Shown in pieces: positions 1 to 5,509 of a stretch of 10,002 bases of DNA. The position numbers and the translations under genes are program-made. The stretch is from WYZ-LMO11 sp964617245 (lineage in GTDB: Archaea; Thermoproteota; Methanomethylicia; Methanomethylicales; Methanomethylicaceae), in the NCBI GenBank assembly GCA_964617245.1, contig CAZTWF010000055.1, forward strand, positions 1 to 10,002, written 5' to 3'. Each line of letters opens with the position of its first letter. Position 1 is the first letter of the stretch. The notes under the pieces are model-generated. The model made no database searches. It was not told where the DNA came from and saw nothing but the letters and a program-made list of their open reading frames with translations.

Positions 1-62
1 GAAATGCAAAAGATTTTTTGAATTTATCTGTAGATAATAAAATTATATTAAAAGTGATATAA
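1..62 (+). CDS. 3' end of an upstream gene, possibly SAM hydroxide adenosyltransferase (DUF62 family)
   Basis: The window opens inside a reading frame (first full codon at base 3) that runs to a TAA at 60-62, one base before the nadM ATG. The tail reads NAKDFLNLSVDNKIILKVI, a plausible protein end. A one-base gap to the next start is the same spacing seen at two other operon junctions here (psmB/taw1 and dph5/DUF357 gene). The pattern 'NA...FL.L.V.DKI.L' resembles the C-terminus of archaeal SAM hydroxide adenosyltransferases, and I recall such genes next to nadM in other archaea. Both points come from memory and rest on only 19 residues. That a gene ends here is fairly likely; its identity is tentative. 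Confidence 0.45.
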   Translation, partial: NAKDFLNLSVDNKIILKVI

Positions 63-63
63 T

Positions 64-612
64 ATGAGAGGATTAATAATTGGAAGATATCAACCTTTTC
101 ATAAAGGACATTTAGAAGTTATAAAATGTATATTAAAAGAAGTAGATGAATTAATAATTGGAGTAGGAAGCTCACAAATAAGTCATACATTAGAAAATCC
201 ATTTACTGCAGGAGAAAGAATTACAATGATTTTTGAATCATTAAAAGAAGAAGGATTAGAAAGTAAATGTCATTATATAATTCCTATTCCTGATATATGG
301 AATAATTCCTTATGGGTAAGACATGTAATTGCTTTAACACCAAAATTTAATATTGTCTATACTGGAAATCCTTTATCTAGAAGATTATTTATGGAAGAAG
401 GATTTGAAGTAAGAATTCCTCCATTATTTGATAGATTAAAATATTCTGGTACTGAAATAAGAAAAAGAATGATAAAAGGAGAAAATTGGGAAGAACTTGT
501 TCCTCCTGCAGTTGTAAGAATAATAAAAGAAATAAAAGGTGTAGAAAGACTTAAAGATATTTCAAAAAGTGATAAGATAACATATTTGAAGGCAGGAGAA
601 ACTTCTCCTTAA
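64..612 (+). CDS. nadM: Nicotinamide-nucleotide adenylyltransferase (archaeal NadM type)
   Basis: Transfers the AMP part of ATP to nicotinamide mononucleotide, making NAD in the cytoplasm. The protein has 182 residues, close to the usual 170-180 of archaeal NadM. The N-terminal nucleotidyltransferase signature GRYQPFHKGH (residues 7-16) contains the HxGH ATP-binding motif (H13, H16). The second signature, YSGTEIRKRM (127-136), is the family's ISGTxIR motif. The ATG at 64 follows GTGAT (54-58) by five bases, a fit to the archaeal anti-Shine-Dalgarno, and an upstream GTG in this frame is closed by a stop. It starts one base after the end of the preceding gene, so the two are probably cotranscribed. 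Its last 20 codons overlap the convergent ogt gene and carry a terminator-like hairpin. Confidence 0.95.
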   Translation: MRGLIIGRYQPFHKGHLEVIKCILKEVDELIIGVGSSQISHTLENPFTAGERITMIFESLKEEGLESKCHYIIPIPDIWNNSLWVRHVIALTPKFNIVYTGNPLSRRLFMEEGFEVRIPPLFDRLKYSGTEIRKRMIKGENWEELVPPAVVRIIKEIKGVERLKDISKSDKITYLKAGETSP

Positions 613-1102
613 CTTTTTTATTTTCAAATTCTATTCCTTCTAATTTTAAAATTTTTTCTTTTAATTCTTTTCCATAAGAATATCCTCCAATTTCTCTATC
701 AGATCTTATAACTCTATGACATGGAATTATTATAGGATAAGGATTTCTAAATAATATATTTCCAATTGCTCTTGAAAGTTTTTCATTTCCCATAAATATT
801 GCTATAGATTTATATGTTGTTACTTTACCTTTTGGAATACTCATAACAATTGATAAAACTTTTCTTTGAAATTCTGAATTAAAATTAAATTTAATATTAA
901 ATGTTCTTCCTTCTATAGCATTAATTATTTCTCTTTCTAATAATTCATTAGATTCTTCTAATAATTTTTCTTTAAAATTTTCTTTAAAAAATATTCTTAT
1001 ATCTTCAGGATTTTCAAAAGGTATGGAATTTCTTATTAATTTTTCACTATAAATAAATCCAATCCATCCTAATTTTGTTTTTATCATAGAAAATTTCATC
1101 AT
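551..1102 (-). CDS. ogt: Methylated-DNA-[protein]-cysteine S-methyltransferase (O6-alkylguanine repair)
   Basis: A suicide repair protein that moves the alkyl group from O6-alkylguanine in DNA to its own cysteine. The 183-residue protein has the acceptor motif IIPCHRVI (125-132; Cys128, His129), the arginine-finger segment SRAIGNILFRNP (110-121; Arg111), the GGYSYG loop (139-144) and Glu155 in 'LEG', the expected third member of the Cys-His-Glu triad. The helix-turn-helix part begins near FQRKVL (79-84). The N-terminal domain is short, as in Sulfolobus Ogt. About 25 residues follow the usual end of the fold after LEGIEF; this tail lies over the end of nadM. Two tandem ATG codons (1102 and 1099) are possible starts. 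No Shine-Dalgarno is visible and only 34 bp separate it from divergent rtcA, so a leaderless message is likely. Confidence 0.93.
   Translation of the reverse strand: MMKFSMIKTKLGWIGFIYSEKLIRNSIPFENPEDIRIFFKENFKEKLLEESNELLEREIINAIEGRTFNIKFNFNSEFQRKVLSIVMSIPKGKVTTYKSIAIFMGNEKLSRAIGNILFRNPYPIIIPCHRVIRSDREIGGYSYGKELKEKILKLEGIEFENKKVKEKFLLPSNMLSYHFLKYL
594..619 (+). terminator. Hairpin plus T-run at the end of nadM
   Basis: AGGAGAA (594-600), a two-base spacer, then the exact complement TTCTCCT (603-609) form a 7-bp inverted repeat ending just before the last two bases of the nadM stop codon. Six T residues follow at 614-619, then four more after one A. Archaeal termination depends mainly on the T-run; the stem could also act on transcripts arriving from ogt on the other strand. 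This is a structural reading only. Confidence 0.4.
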
Positions 1103-1136
1103 AAAATATTTTTAATATTTATTCTTATTTTAATAT
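1103..1136. promoter_or_regulatory. Compact divergent promoter region for ogt and rtcA
   Basis: Only 34 bp, all but one of them A or T, separate the two divergent start codons. A TATA-like stretch TTTAATAT (1111-1118) lies about 20-26 bases before the rtcA ATG. On the minus strand a TATA-like stretch TTAAAATA (1125-1132) lies about 23-30 bases before the ogt ATG. These spacings fit archaeal TATA boxes if both transcripts begin at or next to the ATG. The base composition makes chance matches easy, so this is suggestive only. Confidence 0.4.
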
Positions 1137-2153
1137 ATGATTATAGAAATTGATGGTTCATATGGAGAAGGTGGAGGACAACTTTTAAGAAGTGTAATTG
1201 CACTTTCATGTATAACAAAAAAACCAATTAAAATATATAATATAAGAGCAAAAAGACCAAATCCAGGACTTCAACATCAACATTTAACTGCAATTAAAGC
1301 AGCAGTAGAAATAACTAATGCTGAAGTAAAAGGATTAAGTATAGGTAGTACATCAATATATTTTAATCCAAGAGAAATAAAAGGAGGAGAATATTTTTTT
1401 GATATAAAAACTGCAGGAAGTATAACACTTGTAATGCAAACAATTATTCCAATTTTATCTTTTGCTGAAAAAGAATCAAAAGTTACTATAATTGGAGGAA
1501 CTGATGTTCCATGGAGTCCTACTATTGATTATTTTAGATATATTGTAATTGAAAATCTCAAAAAAATAGGAATAAATGCAAATATAGAATTAATTAAAAG
1601 AGGTTATTATCCTAGAGGAGGAGGAAAAGTAATATTATATGTAAAGCCAATAGAAAAAATAAATCCAATAATAGCTATAAAAAGAGAAGAAATTTCTATT
1701 ATAAAAGGAATTTCTCATTGTACAAATCTTCCAGATCATGTAGCAAAAAGACAAGCTAATACTGCTAAGGAATTATTAAAAGAAATTGCACCAGTAGAAA
1801 TTAAAGAAGAAAAAAGTATAGGAGAAGGAATTGGAAGTGGAATTACTTTATGGACTGAAAATAATTTTAGAATAGGTTCAGATGCCATAGGTGCAAAAGG
1901 AAAACCTGCAGAAGAAGTTGGAAGAGAAGCTGGAAATAAATTATTAGAAGAAATAAAAAGTGAAATGGCTATTGATAGACATATGGGAGATATGCTTATA
2001 TTATATATGGCAATTGCTAAAAATTCTAAAATTGGAGTATCTTATTTAACATCACATACTGAAACAATGTTATGGCTAACTGAAAAAATTATGAATATAA
2101 AATGGAAAATTGAAAAAATTAATAATAAAGCAATTATAAGCTTAATAAATTAA
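1137..2153 (+). CDS. rtcA: RNA 3'-terminal phosphate cyclase
   Basis: Converts a 3'-phosphate end of RNA to a 2',3'-cyclic phosphate using ATP, through a covalent AMP-histidine intermediate. Length is 338 residues, the normal size for the family. The N-terminal signature DGSYGEGGGQLLRS (6-19) and RAKRPNPGLQHQHLTA (37-52) are diagnostic. Other matches are RGYYPRGGGKV (155-165), SIGEGIGSGITLW (227-239) and DRHMGDML (280-287). The nucleophile is expected to be His307 in YLTSHTETM, close to His309 of the E. coli enzyme. All the expected catalytic motifs appear present. There is no Shine-Dalgarno before the ATG at 1137, consistent with a leaderless first gene. The final 20 bases overlap the convergent GTPase gene. 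Cyclic-phosphate RNA ends also arise in archaeal tRNA splicing, and the cell has at least one spliced tRNA. Confidence 0.96.
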   Translation: MIIEIDGSYGEGGGQLLRSVIALSCITKKPIKIYNIRAKRPNPGLQHQHLTAIKAAVEITNAEVKGLSIGSTSIYFNPREIKGGEYFFDIKTAGSITLVMQTIIPILSFAEKESKVTIIGGTDVPWSPTIDYFRYIVIENLKKIGINANIELIKRGYYPRGGGKVILYVKPIEKINPIIAIKREEISIIKGISHCTNLPDHVAKRQANTAKELLKEIAPVEIKEEKSIGEGIGSGITLWTENNFRIGSDAIGAKGKPAEEVGREAGNKLLEEIKSEMAIDRHMGDMLILYMAIAKNSKIGVSYLTSHTETMLWLTEKIMNIKWKIEKINNKAIISLIN

Positions 2154-3084
2154 TAAATTCATTTAATCCAATTCCTTTTGTTGCTATTATTTTTATACAA
2201 GGACCAAAATATAATTCTGCTTTTGAAATTTTTTCTTTATCTGCTATATCTATTTTATTAAAGAAAACAAAAATTTCTGATTTTAATAATTTTTTTAAAT
2301 TATCATAAAGAGATTTTTGTTCTTCTAATGTAAATCCATTAGATTCTGCTACATCAACTATAAAAGCAATTTTTCCATTAAGATAATTTAATGCAGATAT
2401 AGCTATTTGTTCTTCCTTACTTTTAATAGGTCTATCTAATAATCCAGGAGTATCAATAATTTGTATTTTCTTTCCTTTAGAATAAAAATGTCCAACAATT
2501 ATTTCTTTTGTAGTAAAAGGATAAGATCTTACTTCAGGTTTAGCTGATGAAATTGCTCTAACAATTGTAGATTTTCCAACTCCAGGATAACCTGCAAGAA
2601 TAATAGTAGATAATTCAGGATCAATAGCTGGAAGATCTTTTAATTTTTCTCTTATTTTTGATAAATCAGAAAGATCTTCATCTATTTTTCTAATTAAAGA
2701 TGCTATTCTTCCAAGAAAGGATTTTCTTATTTTCTTTATTTCATTTAAATCATTTGATTTTTTTATATTTGAAATTGATATTTCTGTAATTTCTTTTATT
2801 ATTCTTGATGTTCTACTTATTCTTCCTAATAATGATTTTAATTTTGAAATTCCATAAATTATTTCAATCATTTCTCTATAAAAAGGATGAATTTTATCAA
2901 TAGTAGGAAAAGATTTTACAATATTTTCTAAATATCTAGTAGAAATTCTTTTAGCTTTTTTTATTCTTAATATTTCTCTTTTTTTATAATCTTCTTCAGT
3001 TATTTTATATACTTCTTTTATTATTTTTTCTATTAATTCCTCAGAATTTAATATTGTAGGAAGATCTTCAAATGGTTGTTTCAT
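2134..3084 (-). CDS. NOG1/OBG-type GTP-binding protein, likely ribosome-associated
   Basis: A TRAFAC-class GTPase of 316 residues. A basic helical N-terminal region (about 1-155) precedes a complete G domain: G1 GYPGVGKST (165-173), G2 threonines 191-192 after YPF, G3 DTPG (211-214), G4 NKID (276-279) and G5 ATKG (301-304). The helical N-terminus and the 'AGYPGVGKST...YPFTT' pattern match archaeal homologues of eukaryotic Nog1, a factor of large ribosomal subunit assembly; that role is inferred from the family. The protein ends directly after the G domain, like other archaeal members. Its ATG overlaps the stop of the upstream MJ1316-domain gene (ATGA), and GGAG lies about nine bases upstream inside that gene, so translation is probably coupled. 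Its 3' end overlaps rtcA by 20 bp. Confidence 0.88.
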   Translation of the reverse strand: MKQPFEDLPTILNSEELIEKIIKEVYKITEEDYKKREILRIKKAKRISTRYLENIVKSFPTIDKIHPFYREMIEIIYGISKLKSLLGRISRTSRIIKEITEISISNIKKSNDLNEIKKIRKSFLGRIASLIRKIDEDLSDLSKIREKLKDLPAIDPELSTIILAGYPGVGKSTIVRAISSAKPEVRSYPFTTKEIIVGHFYSKGKKIQIIDTPGLLDRPIKSKEEQIAISALNYLNGKIAFIVDVAESNGFTLEEQKSLYDNLKKLLKSEIFVFFNKIDIADKEKISKAELYFGPCIKIIATKGIGLNEFINLLSL

Positions 3085-3311
3085 TTTTTCTTACTCCAAA
3101 TTATTTCTCCATTCTTTTTTATACATAATATTCTATGATATGGTATTATAGTATTATCTTCACATATAATTGCTCTTGGTGTAATATCTTTAATTTCTTC
3201 TCCTTTTATTATTTTTTTATTTTCATATCCTCCTCTATGAAGTATAATAATTTCTAATCCTTTTAATCCTTCAGTCCATTTTATTTTATTTAATATATCT
3301 CTGAGCAACAA
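3081..3311 (-). CDS. MJ1316-domain (DUF504/UPF0248) protein
   Basis: A 76-residue basic protein consisting of one domain. The order of conserved elements fits the DUF504 family: an N-terminal helix LRDILNKIKW (3-12), a strand with IILHRGG (22-28), then DNTIIPYHRILCIKKNGEII (52-71), where IPYHRI and the final IW are typical. This domain has been named the MJ1316 RNA cyclic-group end recognition domain from comparative genomics; the binding activity is a prediction. The start is a TTG at 3311 (or the next codon, TTG at 3308), because an in-frame stop lies just upstream and no ATG exists. GTGAT on the minus strand (3320-3324) can serve as ribosome binding site. It overlaps the GTPase gene by four bases and diverges from psmB with 24 bp between starts. 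Confidence 0.82.
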   Translation of the reverse strand: MLLRDILNKIKWTEGLKGLEIIILHRGGYENKKIIKGEEIKDITPRAIICEDNTIIPYHRILCIKKNGEIIWSKKK

Positions 3312-3335
3312 ACTTATTTATCACTTATTTATTCT
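3312..3335. promoter_or_regulatory. 24-bp divergent intergenic region with tandem 10-bp repeat
   Basis: ACTTATTTAT occurs twice, at 3312-3321 and 3323-3332, with an 11-bp period, about one helical turn. The two copies fill nearly all of the space between the MJ1316-domain gene and psmB. TTATTTAT is TATA-like, so either copy could be a TATA box for psmB, and the pair could place a regulator on one face of the helix. If the first copy is the TATA box, transcription would begin near or just after the psmB ATG at 3336. Confidence 0.4.
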
Positions 3336-3959
3336 ATGATAAAGGGGGATTTATTTTTGCCTCAAGAAATACCTATTGGAGCAACAACAATAGGAATGAT
3401 ATTTAAGGATGGGATAATATTAGCATCTGAAAAAAGAATTTCTTATGGTCTTACTGTAATGAGTAAAGCTGGAAAAAAAGTATTTTTAGTAAATGATAGA
3501 ATAGGAGTTGCTTTTGCTGGACTTATATCAGATGCTCAAGCAATATTAAGAAGATTAGCTTCTGAAATAAGATTATATGAATTAGAAACTAATAAGAGAA
3601 TGAGTATAAAATCTGCAGCAAAATTTCTTTCTAATCTATTATATGCACAAAGACCATTTCCTGTATTTACTGAGACAATTATTGGAGGAATAGATGATGA
3701 AGGTAATAAGTTATTTGTATTAGATCAATTAGGATCTTTATTAGAAGATAAATATATTGCATTAGGAACAGGAGGAGTATTAGCTATAAGTATTATGGAA
3801 AGTGAATATAAAGATGGAATGGAATTAGAAGAAGCAAGAAATTTAGTAATAAAAGCAATGAAGGCTGCAATTTCAAGAGATATTACATCTGGAGATGGAA
3901 TAGATATTGTAATAATATCTAAAAATGGTTCAAAAGAAGAATTTATTCCTATGAAATAA
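3336..3959 (+). CDS. psmB: 20S proteasome beta subunit lacking the catalytic Thr1 (noncatalytic paralogue)
   Basis: Subunit of the inner rings of the archaeal 20S proteasome. The 207 residues match the Ntn-hydrolase beta fold: GATTIGMIFKDGIILASEKR (15-34), GSLLEDKYIALGTGG (133-147) and RDITSGDGIDI (181-191). In active subunits the chain after the propeptide reads G-T-T-T-V-G; here it is G-A-T-T-I-G, so the nucleophile position (residue 16) is alanine. The usual Asp17 is Glu32, while the Lys33 equivalent (Lys48) remains. It resembles the crenarchaeal beta subunit beginning 'ELPATAIG', which likewise lacks Thr1; an active beta is expected elsewhere in the genome. The start is uncertain: ATG 3336 (used here) or TTG 3357, which follows AGGGGGAT by six bases and gives a short N-terminus like the Sulfolobus protein. 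taw1 starts one base after the stop. Confidence 0.9.
   Translation: MIKGDLFLPQEIPIGATTIGMIFKDGIILASEKRISYGLTVMSKAGKKVFLVNDRIGVAFAGLISDAQAILRRLASEIRLYELETNKRMSIKSAAKFLSNLLYAQRPFPVFTETIIGGIDDEGNKLFVLDQLGSLLEDKYIALGTGGVLAISIMESEYKDGMELEEARNLVIKAMKAAISRDITSGDGIDIVIISKNGSKEEFIPMK
3343..3350 (+). promoter_or_regulatory. Possible Shine-Dalgarno for an internal TTG start of psmB
   Basis: AGGGGGAT is an unusual G-run in such AT-rich DNA and can pair with the 16S rRNA 3' end with one G-U wobble. It lies six bases before TTG 3357, in frame with psmB. Use of that TTG would shorten the protein from 207 to 200 residues without touching the conserved domain. Confidence 0.4.
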
Positions 3960-3960
3960 T

Positions 3961-4878
3961 ATGAATAAAGAATTATTAAAAATATTAAAATCACAAGGAT
4001 ATCAAATAGTTGGAAGACATTCAGCTGTAAAGACTTGTCATTGGGTAAGAAAAGCAATTACTAAAGGAGAAATTTGTTATAAAGGAAAATTCTATGGAAT
4101 AAAAACTCATAGATGTCTTCAAATGAGTCCATCAGTAGTATATTGTACAAATAGATGTATTTATTGTTGGAGAATATTACCAGGTGAAAGAGGAATAATA
4201 TGGAATGGAAATTCTTTATATGAAGAAGATGATCCAGAATTTATAGCAAAAGAATCAATTAATGCTCATAGAAGAGCCTTAACAGGATATAAAGGAAATC
4301 CAAAAGCTAAAAAAGAAATTTTAGAAGAAGCAATGAATCCAAAACATGTAGCTATAAGTTTAAGTGGTGAGCCTACACTTTATTCAAAGATTAGTGAATT
4401 AATAGAAGAATATCATAAAATGGGAATGACAACATTTTTAGTAACAAATGGTACAAGACCTGAAGTTTTAGAAAAAATAAAAGAACCTACACAGCTTTAT
4501 ATTTCATTAAGTGCATCTTCAGAAGAAATTTATAAAAAAGTATGTAGACCAGTATATGAAGATAATTGGAATAAACTTATTAAATCAATTTCATTATTGA
4601 GAAGTTTTAAATGTCCAACAGTTATAAGAATTACATTAATAAGAAATTTAAATATGGAAGATATTGATGGTTATGCAAAAATAATAAAAATTGGATTACC
4701 AAAATATATTGAAGTAAAAGCATATATGCATGTAGGATGTTCTATATGGAGATTAGGAGAAAATGTTATGCCAACTCATGAAGAAATTTTATTATTTTCA
4801 AGAAAATTAGCTGAAAAAATAAATTATGAAATTATTGATGAAGTTCCAGCAAGTAGAGTAGTATTATTAAAAAGGTGA
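3961..4878 (+). CDS. taw1: S-adenosyl-L-methionine-dependent tRNA 4-demethylwyosine synthase (Taw1/TYW1)
   Basis: Radical SAM enzyme that condenses N1-methylguanosine-37 of tRNA-Phe with carbons from pyruvate to form 4-demethylwyosine, the core of wybutosine-type bases. At 305 residues it is the short archaeal form without the flavodoxin domain of yeast TYW1. The radical SAM cluster ligands are Cys62, Cys66 and Cys69 in CTNRCIYCW. The second iron-sulfur cluster ligands are Cys26, Cys39 and Cys52, the same numbering as I recall for the Pyrococcus abyssi enzyme. SLSGEPTLY (133-141) and LVTNGTRPE (160-168) are further family motifs. It starts one base after psmB without a visible Shine-Dalgarno, so it is presumably read from the psmB message. 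Its stop codon lies within the ribosome binding site of the next gene. Confidence 0.95.
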   Translation: MNKELLKILKSQGYQIVGRHSAVKTCHWVRKAITKGEICYKGKFYGIKTHRCLQMSPSVVYCTNRCIYCWRILPGERGIIWNGNSLYEEDDPEFIAKESINAHRRALTGYKGNPKAKKEILEEAMNPKHVAISLSGEPTLYSKISELIEEYHKMGMTTFLVTNGTRPEVLEKIKEPTQLYISLSASSEEIYKKVCRPVYEDNWNKLIKSISLLRSFKCPTVIRITLIRNLNMEDIDGYAKIIKIGLPKYIEVKAYMHVGCSIWRLGENVMPTHEEILLFSRKLAEKINYEIIDEVPASRVVLLKR

Positions 4879-4882
4879 AAAT

Positions 4883-5500
4883 ATGAAAATAATTTCAGAT
4901 AATACAATATCAGAAATAGAAGAATTTCTTAAGAAAAAAGATGAAAAAAGAGAAATATTAATATTAAAATCAAGAGAAATCATAAGAAATTCAAGTAAAG
5001 CTATTATTTTTATTCATAGAAAAGATTTTGAAAAAGCTTTTGAATTAATTAAATTAATTGAAAAAATATTAAAAGAAACATTTAGTTTATGTGAAGAATT
5101 TCCTGAATTTAAATATATAGGTCCATTACCACAAGCAATACAAGAATATGCTGAAGCTATTTTAACATTTTATTTAATAAAAGAAGGAAAAATTTTATCA
5201 CCAAAAGAATTAGGAATTCCTTTAGATTCATATATAAATGGACTTATAGATTCTATAGGTGAATTAAGAAGATATATACTTGATTTATTAAAAGAAGATA
5301 ATATTAAAGAATCTGAAAAAATATTAGAAATAATGGATGAAATTTATACAATAATTAAAGGATTAGAATTTGCAAAAGGAGTTTTACCTAATATTAAAAG
5401 AAAAATAGATATTATAAGAAGAATTGTAGAAGAAACAAAAGCAAATTTAACATTTATATATCATAGTAAGCTTATAATAAATTCATTTAAAAATAATTAG
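4883..5500 (+). CDS. Translin/Trax-family protein
   Basis: An all-helical, charged protein of 205 residues. The best family clues are the block PLPQAIQEYAEAILTFYLI (81-99) and SYINGLIDSIGELRRYILD (116-134), matching the eukaryotic translin/Trax patterns with a QE..EA helix and 'GL.D..GEL.R'. Glu88 and Glu91 and an acidic position in the second block could supply metal ligands as in Trax, the RNase subunit of the C3PO complex; an archaeal homologue from Archaeoglobus is reported to form a similar RNase shell. Family members in archaea are sometimes mis-annotated as haloacid dehalogenases. The ATG at 4883 follows GGTGA (4874-4878), which overlaps the taw1 stop, and its own stop overlaps the sepS ribosome binding site. 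RNA binding or cleavage is inferred from the family and fits its neighbours. Confidence 0.78.
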   Translation: MKIISDNTISEIEEFLKKKDEKREILILKSREIIRNSSKAIIFIHRKDFEKAFELIKLIEKILKETFSLCEEFPEFKYIGPLPQAIQEYAEAILTFYLIKEGKILSPKELGIPLDSYINGLIDSIGELRRYILDLLKEDNIKESEKILEIMDEIYTIIKGLEFAKGVLPNIKRKIDIIRRIVEETKANLTFIYHSKLIINSFKNN

Positions 5501-5504
5501 GTGA
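5499..5504 (+). promoter_or_regulatory. Shine-Dalgarno of sepS
   Basis: AGGTGA overlaps the TAG stop of the translin-like gene and lies five bases before ATG 5510. The GTG at 5501, in frame and a possible longer start, is part of this site and therefore is unlikely to be the initiator. The same GGTGA and spacing precede the translin-like gene. Confidence 0.7.
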
Positions 5505-5509
5505 ATATA

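Noticed and set aside
3381..3386. Reading Thr17 of psmB as the catalytic Thr1
   Set aside because: The distance from Thr1 to the conserved Gly (G-T-T-T-V-G) would then be one residue too short; alignment through FKDGIILA places Ala16 at position 1.
3725..4057. Minus-strand open frame of 110 codons across the psmB/taw1 junction
   Set aside because: It lies opposite two well-supported genes, its protein is low in complexity and resembles no family I know. Long antisense frames are expected opposite AT-rich coding DNA.
5501..5509. GTG at 5501 as the sepS start
   Set aside because: This GTG is part of the AGGTGA ribosome binding site placed five bases before ATG 5510, the same layout as the translin-like gene.
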